This document shows positions 20,801-33,378 of a DNA stretch of 64,000 bases, piece by piece. The DNA is taken from the NCBI GenBank assembly GCA_024195265.1, contig JAJLRJ010000005.1:41131280-41195279 (forward strand), read 5' to 3'. The stretch's first letter is position 1; each line of letters opens with the position of its first letter. The notes below the pieces were generated by a model. It did no database searches and was not told the DNA's origin. It saw only the letters and a program-made list of their open reading frames with translations. The DNA comes from Dendrophyllia cribrosa (lineage: Eukaryota > Cnidaria > Anthozoa > Scleractinia > Dendrophylliidae). A program made the translations under genes and the position numbers.

Positions 20801-21317
20801 TTTTTTTTGCCATAAATAGCTTTTACTAATAAAATTGTAGTAAATTATGTGTTTGTTTCCTTTCAGGCAGATTTGGTGGATATTTTGCCAACAAAACAAG
20901 GAACAATTGTGTTTTCAACTTTTTCCTGTAACTACACATCATTTTTGAAAATGTTTATTTTTGGTTACATTTTGTGCATAAATTATGCAAATTTTGGTAT
21001 TGTAATTATAATTTTTTTTAACTGTAATGAGTTTCTAGAGTGGAAAATGTGTTTTTTTGAAAGCTTATTTATACCTCTTTCAAATGAGGTATATCTTTGC
21101 ACACTGTTGTAAATACCTGCAGAGATATTAAATAAATAATGAAATTCGTCAATTTTGCCTGTTTTTGGGCAGGGGGATAATGAGTTAAAGTTTTGCAACA
21201 GTGCAAAGAAAGTGGAAATCGTTTGAATTTCCCAGTTTTCATTACTAATGTGTTATGAAGCAAGCACTATTGTGTAAAACACTAATAATAGTGGTCTGTT
21301 TGTACTTTTGAGGCCAC
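20801..21317. other. AT-rich stretch between piggyBac and Mutator-like remnants
   Basis: No supported gene. Open frames here (20,849-21,112 plus; 20,983-21,263 minus) overlap each other and consist of low-complexity hydrophobic runs. It probably includes the right end of the piggyBac element. Confidence 0.4.
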
Positions 21318-23195
21318 TTAGCGCTTTCTTTTCTTCTGCGGTGGTGCACTGCACACCCCAAGGTCACTGAAGGCACCTGCTTCATACGTAACACCTTCAC
21401 GGTTGGTTCTCATCTCCTCATATCTCTGCTTTGTTTGCCTCCTTAGGGTTCTGTGGTCCTTGTACTGCTTCTCTGTTCTTTTAACTGCTTGTTTTACCCT
21501 CTTTGAGTCTCTCCTCTTCATCACTTTCTTGGCATGTTCACCCACCTTGAGTCCAGCCTTCAACATAACTTGCTCCTTTGTTAAAGTCCCACTGCTGAAA
21601 TGTAATGCAGCAGAAGATGCTGCCATTACAACCCTCTTCCTCCCATGCCACTTGCTCTTTGAACACTTGTTCCAAACTAAAGCATTGATTGATTCATTAG
21701 AGTTCTGTGTGTATCCTGGCAAGGAGAGCTGAGTCACTGAGACGGTCATACAGTGATAGGCTCAAGGTGTTTCTGGAACACAGCATCAAGGTGATGTGGC
21801 TTGTCTCAATCAATCAATCTTTTATTGAACAAATAAATTATTTTCAAAATTATAGGCACCCGAAGGTAGCATCAAGCTAATCGAGGTGGGTGCTTTCAGA
21901 AAAAAATAAATAAATAAGAAATCACATTACAAATAAAATACGGAGATAATAAATTGGTAGATAAATAAAGAAACTGAGTCTTACAAGATTTTGAGTGAGA
22001 CATTTAACAAGTCGGAAAATCATTTTCACACATCAGAATAGAATAAAACAAAGGAGAATATCAAGAGATCATGTCTATTATTGTGGGCACGTTAATATAT
22101 GAATCAGCATTATCAAGTGTTTTGAGGAGTAATTTTCGCAGATTATTTTTGAAAGCATTTTTTGGGAGTGTTTTCAAGGTGTTCAGCAGCGCATTCCAGA
22201 CCTTTGCGCCTACCATCGAAAAGGACTTTCGTTGAATTTCCAATTTTGCACCTTTAATGTAAAAGTTATTAGAAGCTGAAGATCTGGTGTTACAAGAATA
22301 CACTTGGAAAACATTAGTAAACAGATTCGTAATATTCTTTGGCGCAAGCTTATTCGAGACTTCATACATTAATTTAGAAATTGTTTCAAAGTAGATTAAG
22401 CTCAGAGGCAGAGTCAATAAATAATGGAATGGCATATTCGTCCTTTTTCTGATTATATATTACATGCAGAGCTCGCTTCTGCAGAATTAGGAGTTTATTT
22501 AGATATAATTTCTTTTAAAGGTAAACCTTTCTTGTACTTGCACCAGGAGTTTGTAGGGCAATACTGGCGCCTTTCTTTCACAGGCAACTTTAAACAGTGA
22601 TAAAGACCAGCCTTTATCTCCCCTTTCATGTTTGCCACCACCCTGACTCGCTCCTCAGTTGTCGTGATATTAGTATTGACATTGTTTTAGTCAGCCTTCC
22701 ATTTCTTCCTTTGACAGGTTTGCCATCCTCCAGCTTTGCAGTAGTCTTCTGAAAATTATACGGAACTTTGCCAAGCCATTTCTGCATGTGACCTATGCAG
22801 TCCAATTTAATGACTCTATCACAGTCCACAGTCCCTTGTAAATGTCCCTCTTCCCATTTCTTGTAGTCACAAGAATTTTTCCAAGTAATGTACTCTTTCG
22901 ATGTTGTTTCTAGTGCTTCAAAATGGTTGCAAGTGTCACAAGCTCCGTACGCATTCCAGACTGATGAATATGCCTTTGAGTCCCCATCTGAAATCATCCA
23001 CTTGTATCTCAAGCCATATCCGAAAGATTCCTTCCCCATAATCGTTTGGCACATTCTGTTTCTATGCTAGGGCTAGACCCACCATAATTCCCTTTGCAGT
23101 CATGGTTTTGCATCCAGTCTTCGAATTCTTGTTCTGAACAACTTGCCTTTTTTGAGAACACTGATTGAACACTTTCGAAATCACTTCTAAGTAGA
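21318..23195 (-). pseudogene. Mutator-like transposase remnant, split by a LINE insertion
   Basis: Reading down the minus strand: about 23,195-23,060 has EFEDWMQNHDCKGNYGGSSP; 23,054-22,626 has YGLRYKWMISDGDSKAYSSV, IKLDCIGHMQKWLGK and a GRLTKT box; about 22,625-22,510 has YCPTNSWCKYKKGLPLK; and, after the LINE, 21,749-21,318 has PGYTQNSNESINALVWN and a very basic C-terminus. This order (D-containing ISDGDSK, C..H helical box, GRLT, CP...SWCKW, GYTQN.NES) is that of the eukaryotic 'Mutator-like transposase domain' proteins (MULE type). Several frameshifts and a stop near 21,735 inactivate it. The part N-terminal to EFEDW is missing. Confidence 0.75.
21806..22440 (-). mobile_element. 5'-truncated CR1/L2-type LINE inserted in the Mutator-like gene
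   Basis: The frame 22,435-22,061 is an ORF2 C-terminus: LPLSLIYFETISKLMYE, then VYSCNTRSSASNNFYI, SFSMVGAKVWNALLNTL and KNAFKNNLRKLLL. This pattern is typical of Jockey/CR1-clade LINE tails. The 3' UTR runs to 21,806, ending at (ATTG)n (caatcaatcaat on the + strand). It divides the Mutator-like coding region, so it arrived later. It belongs to a different subfamily from the one at 658-1,200. Confidence 0.8.
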
Positions 23196-23608
23196 GCACT
23201 TTCCCAGAAGCATCTGATATGACAAAGCTTACGCAGTGGTTAGCAGAATTGCCTCGTCATGACCAGCTATTATCAAAGCTTACTGGCCAGTTTGCAGAGT
23301 ATGGCAGAACTCGACGAGATCTCGCGCGTGCAGAGCCATTTTTAGCAGCGTGCACCGCGTGCAATACGACTGGAAGTCCGGAACTCACGCGTGCATGGTT
23401 GATGATGTCGCTTAAAAAAGAATAGCAATATTATAAAAGAGCTGACGAAATGTTTTTACTATATCTCTGAACTATATGCATATCAAACTCACGGGGTACA
23501 AATAGTCTCTAATTGAATTGACCACGCCCACTTCAACGCCCCACTCAAATCGAGTGCGATTTTTGACCATTTTATCATCGTGCTGATTCTCTGTATAAAA
23601 AGTACTCA
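23196..23608. other. Stretch between Mutator remnant and satellite, no supported gene
   Basis: The + frame at 23,219-23,425 begins exactly where Mutator homology stops, has no recognisable motif and ends in MSLKKE. It may be flanking host sequence or the terminal region of the transposon. From 23,580 (tctctgtataaaaagtactc) the sequence leads into the satellite. Confidence 0.4.
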
Positions 23609-26600
23609 ACGCACGGCTCATATAAACGGTTCATATAAACGCACGGCTCGTATAAACGCACGGCTCATATAAACGCACGGCTCATATAAACGCACGGCTC
23701 ATATAAACGCACGGCTCATATAACCGCACGGCTCATATAAACGCACGGCTGATATAAACGCACGGCTGATATAAACGCACGGCTCGTATAAACGCACGGC
23801 TCGTATAAACGCACCGCTCGTATAAACGCACGGCTCATAAAAACCCACGGCTCATATAAACGCACGGTCCATATAAACGCACGGCACATAAATGCACGGC
23901 TCATATAAACGCACGGCTCGTATAAACGCAGGACTCATATATATAAACGCACAGCTCATATAAACGCACGACCCATAAAAAAGCACGGCCTATATAAACG
24001 CACAGCTCATATAAACGCACGGCCCATAAAAAAAGCACGGCCCATATAAACGCACGGCTCGTATCAACGCAGGAATCGTATATATAAACGCACAGCTCAT
24101 ATAAACGCACGACCCATAAAAAAGCACGGCTCATATAAACCCACGGCTCTTAGAAACGCACGGCTCATATAAACGGTTCACATAAATGCACGGCTCATAT
24201 AAACGTACAGCCCATATAAACGCACGGCCCATATAAACGCACGGCTCCTATAAACGTGCAGCTCATATAACCGCACGGCTCATATAAACGTAGGGTCCAA
24301 ATAAACGCACGGCTCGTATAAAAGCACGGCCCAAATAAACGCACTGCTCGTATAAACGCACGGCTCGTATAAACGCACGACCCATATAAACGCACGGCCG
24401 ATATAAACGCACGGTTTATATAAACGCACGGCCCATATAAACGCACGGCTCATATAAACGCACGGCTCTTAAAAACGCACGGCTCATATAAACGGTTCAT
24501 ATAAACGCACGGCTCGTATAAACGCACGGCTCATATAAACGCACGCCCCATATAAACGCACGGCCCATATAATCGCACGGCTCATATAAACGGACAGCTC
24601 ATATAAACGAACGGCTCATATAAACGCACGGCTCTTAAAAACGCACGGCTCATATAAACGCACGGCTCGTAAAAACGCACGGCTCGTATAAACACGAGGC
24701 TCATATAAACGCACGGCCCATATAAACGCACGGCTCATATAAACGCACAGCTCATATAAACGCACGGCTCATATAAACGGTTCATATAAATGCACGGCTC
24801 GTATAAACGCACGGCTCATATAAACACGCGGCCCATATAAACGCACGGCTCATATAAACGCACGGTTCATATAAACGCACGGCTCATATAAACGCAGGGC
24901 TCATATAAACGCACAACCCATATACCTCATATAAACGCACGGCTCATATAAGCGCACGGCTCATATAAACGCACAGCTCATATAAACGCACGGCTCATAT
25001 AAGCGCACGGCTCATATAAACACACTGCTCGTATAAACGCACGGCTCGTATAAACGCACGACCCATATAAACGCACGGCCGATATAAACGCACGGTTTAT
25101 ATAAACGCACGGCCCATATAAACGCACGGCTCATATAAACGCACGGCTCTTAAAAACGCACGGCTCATATAAACGGTTCATATAAACGCACGGCTCGTAT
25201 AAACGCACGGCTCATATAAACGTACGCCCCATATAAACGCACGGCCCATATAATCGCACGGCTCATATAAACGGACAGCTCATATAAACGAACGGCTCAT
25301 ATAAACGCACGGCTCTTAAAAACGCACAGCTCATATAAACGCACGGCTCGTAAAAACGCACGGCTCGTATAAACACGAGGCTCATATAAACGCACGGCCC
25401 ATATAAACGCACGGCTCATATAAATGCACAGCTCATATAAACGCACGGCTCATATAAACGGTTCATATAAATGCACGGCTCGTATAAACGCACGGCTCAT
25501 ATAAACACGCGGCCCATATAAACGCACGGCTCATATAAACGCACGGTTCATATAAACGCACGGCTCATATAAACGCAGGGCTCATATAAACGCACAACCC
25601 ATATACCTCATATAAACGCACGGCTCATATAAGCGCACGGCTCATATAAACGCACAGCTCATATAAACGCACGGCTCATATAAGCGCACGGCTCATATAA
25701 ACGCACTGCTCGTATAAACGCACGGCTCATATAAACGCGCGGCTCGTATAATCGCACGGCTCACATAAACGCACGGCTCATATAAACGCACGGCTCGTAT
25801 AAACGCACGGCTCTTATAAACGCACGGCTCAAATAAACGCACGGCTCATATAAACGCACGGCCCATATAACGCACGGCCCATATAAACGCACGGCCCATA
25901 TAATCGCACGACCCATATAAACGCACGGCGCAGATCAACGTACAGCTCATATGAACGCAGGGCTCATATAAACGCACGGCTCATATAAACGCACGGCCCA
26001 TAAAAAAGCACGGCCCATATAAACGCACGGCTCGTATCAAAGCAGGAATCATATATATAAACGCACAGCTCATATAAACGCACGACCCATAAAAAAGCAC
26101 GGCTCATATAAACCCACGGCTCATATAAACGGTTGATATAAACGCACGGCTTGTATAAACGCACTGATCAAATAATCGCACGGCCCATATAAACGCACCG
26201 CCCATATAAATGCACGGCTCATATAAACGTACGGCCCATATAAACGCACGGCTCATATAAACGTACGTCTCTTAAAAACGCACGGCTCATATAAACGGTT
26301 CATATAAACGCACGGCTCATATAAACGCACGCCCCATATAAACACACGGCCCATATAATCGCACGGCTCATATAAACGCACAGCTCATATAAACGCACGG
26401 CTCAAATAAACGGTTCATATAAACGCACGGCTCTTATAAACGCACGGCTCATATAAACACGCGGCCCATATAAACGCACGGCTCATATAAACGCACGGTT
26501 CATATAAACGCAAGGCTCGTATAAACGCACGGCTCATATAAACGCACGGCTCTTAAACACGCACGGCTCATATAAACGGTTCATATAAACGCACGGCTCG

Positions 26601-27858
26601 TATAAACGCACCGCTCGTATAAACGCACCGCTCGTATAAACGCACGGCTCTTAAACACACACGGCTCATATAAACGGTTAATATAAACGCACGGCTCGTA
26701 TAAACGCACGACTCATATAAACGCACGGCTCATATAAATGCACAACCCGTATACCTCATATAAACGCACGGCTCCTATAAGCGCACGGCTCATATAAACG
26801 CACAGCTCATATAAACGCACGGCTGATATAAACGCACGACTCGTATAAACGCACGGCTCATATAAACGCACGGCTCTTAAACACACACGGCTCATATAAA
26901 CGGTTAATATAAACGCACGGCTCATATAAATGCACAACCCGTATACCTCATATAAACGCACGGCTCATATAAACGCACAGCTCGTATAAACGCACGGCTC
27001 TTATAAACGCACGGCTCAAATAAACGCACGGCTCATATAAACGCACGGCCCATATAACGCATGGGCCATATAAACGCACGGCCCATATAATCGCACGACC
27101 CATATAAACGCACGGCGCAGATCAACGTACAGCTCATATGAACGCAGGGCTCATATAAACGCACGGCCCATATAGCGCACGGCCCATATAACGCGCGGCC
27201 CATATAAACGCACGGTCCATTTTAACGCATGGTTTATATAAACGCACGGCTCATATAAACGCACGGCTCATATAAACGCACGGCCCATATAAACGCACAA
27301 CCCATATAAACGCGCGGCCCATATAAACGCACGGTCCATATAAACGCACAGTTTATATAAACGCACGGCTCATATAAACGCACGGCCCATATAAACGGAC
27401 GGCCCATTTAAACGCACAGCTCATATAAACGCACGGCTCATAAAAACACACCGCCCATATAAACGCAAGGCCCATATAAATGCGCGACCATATAGACGCA
27501 CGGCCCTTATAAACGGCCCTTATAAACGCACGGCTCATATAAACGCACATCCCATATAAACGCACGGCTCACATAAACGCGCGGCCATATAGACGCACGG
27601 CTCATATAAACGCACGGCTCGTATAAACGCACGGCTCGTATAAACGCACGGCTCATATAATCGCACGGCCCATATAAACGCACGGCTCATATAAACGCAC
27701 GGCTCATATAAACGCACGGCCCATATAAACGCACGGCTCATATAAACGTACGGCCCATATAAACGCACGGCCCATATAAACGCACGGCTCATATAAACGC
27801 ACGGTTCATATAAACGCACGGCTCATATAAACGCACAGCTCATATAAACGCACGGCTC
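23609..27858. repeat. 17-bp satellite array, about 250 units (ataaacgcacggctcat)
   Basis: About 4.25 kb consists of the 17-mer ataaacgcacggctcat and point variants (gctcgt, gcccat, ggttcat, cagctcat, cggctctta). Occasional shortened units such as cggttcatataa also occur. Because 17 is not a multiple of three, the minus strand reads as one 17-residue cycle (SRAFIWAVRLYEPCVYM) in every frame, giving spurious ORFs of 60-94 codons. Two higher-order levels are visible: a 681-bp repeat (see separate entry), and a roughly 170-bp block at about 25,808 repeated 1,187 bp later at about 26,995. Two units of the same 17-mer stand alone at 50,390-50,418. Confidence 0.97.
24343..25704. repeat. Higher-order repeat in the satellite, 681-bp period, two copies
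   Basis: The variant string actgctcgtataaacgcacg begins at 24,343, 25,024 and 25,705. The rare variants between (ggccgatataa, ggtttatataa, cggctcttaaaaacg, aacacgaggctc, caacccatatacctcat) recur in the same order. The two copies differ at only a few positions. 681 equals 40 units plus one base. Confidence 0.9.
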
Positions 27859-28127
27859 CCTTAAGCCGAGCTTTAAATGAATACCTTCGGCGTCATCGAG
27901 AAAATAGGATATATAATGTGCCTCGATTCCGATGTTACATAGGCATGAAAAGGTTTTAACTAGTACTAAAATATGCGTGATCACAATAATTTGTCTTCTT
28001 TAAAAATTGAAGTCAGTACTTTTTTAGGGAAAACTTATCGTTGAACTTAATTCTTAAAATGCATAACGCTTTAGAACATTATATAATTGATGCGCTATAT
28101 AAGTCATTTATTTAACGTAATGTTTAA

Positions 28128-28675
28128 CCCTCATACTACCAAATGGGGTCCAATGGGACCCCAGCTGATAATCAACATTTACCATAGCTCACATGGTTGG
28201 ACAATGTGTTCGAGATTTAAGGAATTTGTCTTTATGTATGTGCCACCTTGAATGCAAATATTACTTTTATATTACACGTGGATATGGAAATGTGGGGCTC
28301 ATTTTTCTGTTGGGGTCCCAATCGACCCCAGCAAAAACAAATACATTTATGCATCTTATACTACAGTTCATATTTAAAAAGTAGTTACTATGAATCATAC
28401 TGAATTCTGTGATGGGGTACAAGCGGACCCCAGCAGTCATGATTTGTACTAAGATGTTAAAATCACTTAGGAAGCAAGTTTGTCTACTTAACCATATTCT
28501 ATTAATTGCAAGGAGCAAGGTTTATTTGCATTCACAATTTTTTTTATTATTATTGAACATAAATTTTCTAAAGGTTGTAAACTATTGTAAAGTTTGTTAT
28601 ACTACTTTTGTTATGGGGTCCGTTTTGACCCCTGTTGGTATAATTTGTATGCAAAATAAGTTGGTAGTATGAGGG
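28128..28675. mobile_element. piggyBac-type MITE, 548 bp, TTAA target duplication
   Basis: It has perfect 15-bp terminal inverted repeats CCCTCATACTACCAA / TTGGTAGTATGAGGG, flanked on both sides by TTAA (28,124-28,127 and 28,676-28,679). CCC...GGG ends with TTAA are diagnostic of piggyBac. The element has no transposase. Four imperfect palindromes of the form ggggtcc-n-ggacccc lie at about 28,145, 28,313, 28,413 and 28,615 and may be subterminal binding sites. The paralogous site in P3 (about 50,685) lacks it. Confidence 0.9.
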
Positions 28676-30089
28676 TTAAAACACGAACAGCAGTGTTTTA
28701 TCAAGTTTAAAAATTTGAGCGCGAAGCGCGAAAATTTTTAGACTTGATAAAGAATTTTTAGACTTGATAAAGAATACTCGTGAGGTAAAATACAATCAGC
28801 CCCGCATTCCCTTGGGACTTTTCAGAATGACCATAGATTACCAGGTATAAAGGTCCATGCACGTGATGGATTTACGTCGTGTGATAGGCTAATATGCTTA
28901 TGAATTATTAATGAGTGTTTGAAATTATTTATAAAACATGACCTTGGAAAAGTTAACAACATGACGTTTGAGCTTGGTTCACCAGAATCGGTCCCAAAAC
29001 GGCATCCAAAACAATAGACAGATTTAACAGAACCAGTAAAGGATAAAACTTTCAAAACACGAGACGTAGACCTCCAGGAAAAAAGGTACAAATTATGAAT
29101 TTTCAAAAGAAACAACAACAAACTGAACGGGAACGATCAGTGGTAAACAATTTCGATCCAACCGCTGGGGTCATGCACAAAAGCATCAGTTGGCCCTCGG
29201 ATGTATTACCAAGCAAAGAACCCACTTAAAGTTTCGCTTGCACGACTTAAAAATTGCTGGCGATTTCGACCCAGTTTCAAAAATAGAACTAAGTAGCCTA
29301 AGCTGGCTGCCACGGGCGCGCCGACTTCAGCCAACAAAACACTTCACAATCATTTGGCTGACCTTGTGTCAGAGAGAACCAGATAAGCATACGCTGGCAA
29401 CAACCAGCAAAACATTTTACAAACAATATTTTTCTGACCTTGGGTGAGAAAAAGCCAAAATGGCCTGCGATGGAGACATGGGAACAGCTTGGATACAGGA
29501 ATGCGGTGAAGTGTAGACATGGGGCAGCAGTTCGGCGACTAAAACGAAAGGAACACGACTCCCTTCTTGACCGGATTTCGAGCACAAACAACCAAGGATA
29601 TAACAAATCACAAGGCTTCTTGCATGCTAATTCAGAGTGTGAATTCCACGTTTAGCCTACTTTCACGCCCTTAATCAATTTCCGTGGAACACTGATTTGT
29701 GGAGTTTGAATAGCTGTCAGTTAGCTCCACATCAACTTTCAACTATTTTGTTTACCCCATAACTAAAAGCAAGTTTCTCTGTCGTAAAGAGTGGAATTTG
29801 TTGCTCTTAATACTAACAACACATCTGTTTTTTATTAAAATTATGGATTATTTTTTGCCCGATTTTAAAGATTGAGCGAGTGAGTGTCAGCAAGAGAGAA
29901 CAATAACTCGGAATTGATATTTTTCTGGACATTCTCTCAAAGGTTTCTCCCCACTGTCAATAAGAATCATTTCGATTGCTAAGTCGAGAATGCGGAAGCT
30001 GGTAATTTTGTAGTTATCTTATGTGTACTTCTATTTCAGCGGCGTATCTAGGGGAGGGGCCTGGGCACCGTTTTCTTGCCAGAAAATAA
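28676..30089. other. Duplicon flank, no supported gene
   Basis: This is shared with 50,690-51,770. A small palindrome attttcgcgcttcgcgctc-like lies at 28,708-28,740 with a repeated tttttagacttgataaagaa. The sequence at 29,440-29,640 is open in one + frame here, but the corresponding P3 copy is shifted and stops at KRKELSS, so I do not call a gene. Confidence 0.45.
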
Positions 30090-30660
30090 GACCCGATCCC
30101 TTTCAGTCTCTAACATTTTCTCTCCGGCCGCCACTCCTCTTCCCTTTTTCACGCCGGGCCCCCATTCCTCCTCATTCACTCCGGGCGCCCTCCTCCTCCT
30201 CCCCTCATTCACTAGGGGCCTATTCCTCCGCTTCTTTTCATTCCGGGCAGGCTCCCCCCGTCCCCTTCACTCCGTTCCCCCTCCCCTCCCCCTCATTCAC
30301 TTTGGGGCCCCTCCTCCCCCTCATTCACACCGGGCGCCCTCCTCCTCCTCCCCTCATTCACTAGGGGCCTCGTCCTCTCCCCTTTTTCACTCCGGGCCCG
30401 CTTCCCCCCCCCCCCCCCCCCATCCCCCTTTTTCACTCCGTTCCCCCTCCCCTCCCCTTCATTCACTCTGGGGTCCCTCCTCCCCCTCCCCTCCCTTTAT
30501 TCAATCCGGGCCCACCTCCCCTTCCCCCGTCATTCTCTCCGGGGTTCCCTACTCCCCCCTCCCCTTATTTTTGATCTTGCTCCCCACCTTTAATTTTTTT
30601 TTGTTTCATCCCGTCATCCCGCGCAAGTCACAATCCTCGTCCCGATCCCGCACGATATAA
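30090..30660. repeat. Degenerate polypyrimidine tandem repeat
   Basis: Roughly 30-bp units of the type cattcactccgggcgccctc are followed by ctcctcccc runs. There is one long C-run at 30,404-30,422. The strand is almost pure C/T for about 450 bases. Two overlapping Pro/Ser-rich ORFs are by-products. Such tracts can form triplex DNA and often stall sequencing. P3 lacks the block. Confidence 0.8.
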
Positions 30661-31319
30661 AGTGACTCGGATCACGTAATTTGCTATTCAGGTTCAACCC
30701 CACTTCCCAACATTGGATTTCACGCCATAAAGCAAGAGTCAGAAGGCTATATCAGGCTCTCGGTTAGTGTTGATTTGATTTTGAAGCCAGTAATGCTACT
30801 GTCAAGGAAGCTGTAACACAGTTTGTTCCCTGATGAAGACATTTGGTCGAATTTTCAAACCTTAATGGAGTCCTAAATTTATTTCCGAAATTTTTGCTCT
30901 CAATTGTTGGCTAGAACGTGACTCCTGGACAATAACTGGGCAATTTATGAAATCTGAAGGAATTTCAAGAGCCAGTTGAAGGCTGAAAAGGTTTAAGAAA
31001 GCACAGAAACTTTGAACACAACATTAATCACCTCGATTAACTTTATTGCAACCAAACAAATAACTGGAAGCTATTGATTTTCCCTAGAAATTACAATTTA
31101 ATTATGTTGTCGAGGTTTTCAACGCAGTGTTGGTCGCTGGTTTAAGCCAACAGTCCATATACATCAGTACATGTTTTCCCACCATTATTACTTTCGCTGT
31201 GGTCGCGTAAATCGTCTCCGTACCACAGGCGCAGCTCGCTGTTAGCAAAGATGCAATGTTATTTGGGTCGACCCAAGAATTAAGTTCGAGTGGGCTACAT
31301 GGGAAGTTCGACTATGGAG

Positions 31320-31806
31320 CGACTTCGATTCAAACGTCGAACTTTTCATGTGCCGAACCTAATACATAAATTATGTTAACGTATTTTTCAATATAACCGC
31401 GCTTCTGATTGGCTATTTAGAGAGTTTCGCGCCTTTGCAGACAGAACGCACAGAAGCGTAACGACGGTTACCAGCATTCACGCTGTAGATTTTTAGGCTG
31501 AAACTGGACAGCTTAAATCGGTCTTCTAAAAAGTTGCTTTTCTTTATATCCATAAAGAAATCGTAATGTATTTTAAAATTTATGGCGTTACTTTATTTTG
31601 TACAAATATCACGATCACGATCTCCTCAGCTGTCTGCTTGCCATAACAGAACACAAAGCACACTAAAATCAAAACAAGAATTTCCAGGCTTGGTGAATTT
31701 TACTTTTTTGGGTTTATTTCCCTATTTGAAGTAGTAAGGATGATACTTCTTTTCGCCACGAATTAGGTTCGGCACATGTAAAGTTCGACGTTTGAACCGG
31801 GCCTGA
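31320..31806. mobile_element. TIR element (MITE), about 0.5 kb
   Basis: Inverted repeats gattcaaacgtcgaactttt...tgccgaacct (31,327-31,360) and the inverse aggttcggcacatgtaaagt...gtttgaacc (31,764-31,798) bound it, followed by gggcct. P3 lacks the insertion (about 51,930). A 122-bp relative with the same ends is at 58,949-59,070. Superfamily unknown. Confidence 0.7.
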
Positions 31807-33378
31807 GGTTTCTTGGAAGCACAGAATGCGAGGACAATGTGTCATTAGTCGGGCTGCTTGGCTGCAAGCCAAGCCTGCCCGACTAATAAATTCACTTTTG
31901 TTTCTCCGTAAGAAATGTCTGTTTAAGTGTTTTCAAGTGTTTTGTAGCCTGCGGCTAAGTGTTTCTGTTTCAAGTGTTTTTTCAAGTGTTTTGTAGCCTG
32001 TGGCTAATTGTTTCTGTTTCAAGTGTTTTTGGGATTAAGAGTTTAGATGAATTGATTAAAAGGTTGGCGCTTTCTCGAATGGCCTTCACATTTATAATCA
32101 TATATCATGCTGTAGCATTTACCGAAGTCTTGAAAAAACCATTTGAAGACCAGCCACAGATCGATTTTAATTTTCCATACTGAGTTTGAAGACGAAGACA
32201 TTGCTTCGCGTATTTACACATAAAAATGACCACAAAGTGACGTCATATCACTTCTCTCCATTTTAAACAATGCGAATTTGTGTCACAGTAAGACATGAAA
32301 GATAAATTTGCTTTATTCATCAAAGGACTCCAAATGAGAAACATATTTAAGCTTAAACGACTTAAAACAAATCATAACAATTGGATTAATTCTCGTGCCT
32401 TAGGGGCACTTATAAGACCCTAAAGCCCGACTTTACTACTCGTAGAGTTCTTGTTCCATACCCTTTAAGGCGATTCCTCAGACAAAGAAGTTGACGAAAG
32501 ATTTCTTCAAACTTTCCCTGATTTTTCCCTACCAAGCATTGTTTTGGAAAATGCAATAAAAAACAAGGTCACCATGCTCACAAAAGAGATGTAAAGGACT
32601 AATTAGAGTTTCTTTATTTTTCCATGTTGTACCGCCCTTTTACGCGCGTGATTATTTGATCTGTTCACGTTACTTTACGTGCTAGTTTGAAGCACAGCTA
32701 AAACAGATTGCTTTAAAAACTGTAATATATATAATTCATAGACCATAAGAAACAATTTGATATATAATCCACGACAAAGGCACACAGCCTCACACGGCAC
32801 TGACTCAAAACGCTCCTCGACTGCATGATCCCAAGGTCATGATTTTATGACCACGAGTATATGGAAATGTACATGTTTTAAATGCAGCTTTTTTTTTCCT
32901 CATGAAGATTTTTTTTAAACTATTTTTGACTCAAAGAGGATGCTTTTTAAAGTTATATTAAGCAATAAAAAAGATAGGTCATCCTACTCGTTTAGGAGAA
33001 AACGATCCCTTATTCATTTGGCTAACTTATCCTCAAAGAAACCCCTCTTGGTTCGGAAAGTGCGCGCACCAATGGCGCAAGAAATTATGCGAAGTAGTGA
33101 TGCGCAATGCAATACTATAGAATCAGCTTAACATATATATTTGTCAAAATATCATAAATATGTCCTTTTAACTTGAGAAAACTTTTTTTTAATCATTAGG
33201 CACAGTATTAAGTAAATTTCATTGGCCTAATAGAGAACAGTTGCATTGTGGGAGATTATCGGCAAGGCATTGTCGGGTACAAAAATAGCAGAAAAGTGTA
33301 CGAATTCATTAACTTTTATTCCTGCATCAATATGTGAAAGTTTGGTATGAAAACATCATGTTTCCAATTTCTATTTAA

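Noticed and set aside
23609..27858. CRISPR-like array or coding repeat protein
   Set aside because: Units are contiguous 17-mers without unique spacers, and the ORFs arise because the unit length is prime to 3; it is a satellite.
29190..29655. Host exon conserved between P2 and P3 (reading around QLGYRNAVKCRHGAAVRRLK)
   Set aside because: The P3 version is in a different frame upstream and stops soon after; conservation follows from the duplication alone.
30023..30660. Proline/serine-rich proteins of 113 and 194 codons
   Set aside because: Overlapping frames across a polypyrimidine tandem repeat, with no start context or splice support.
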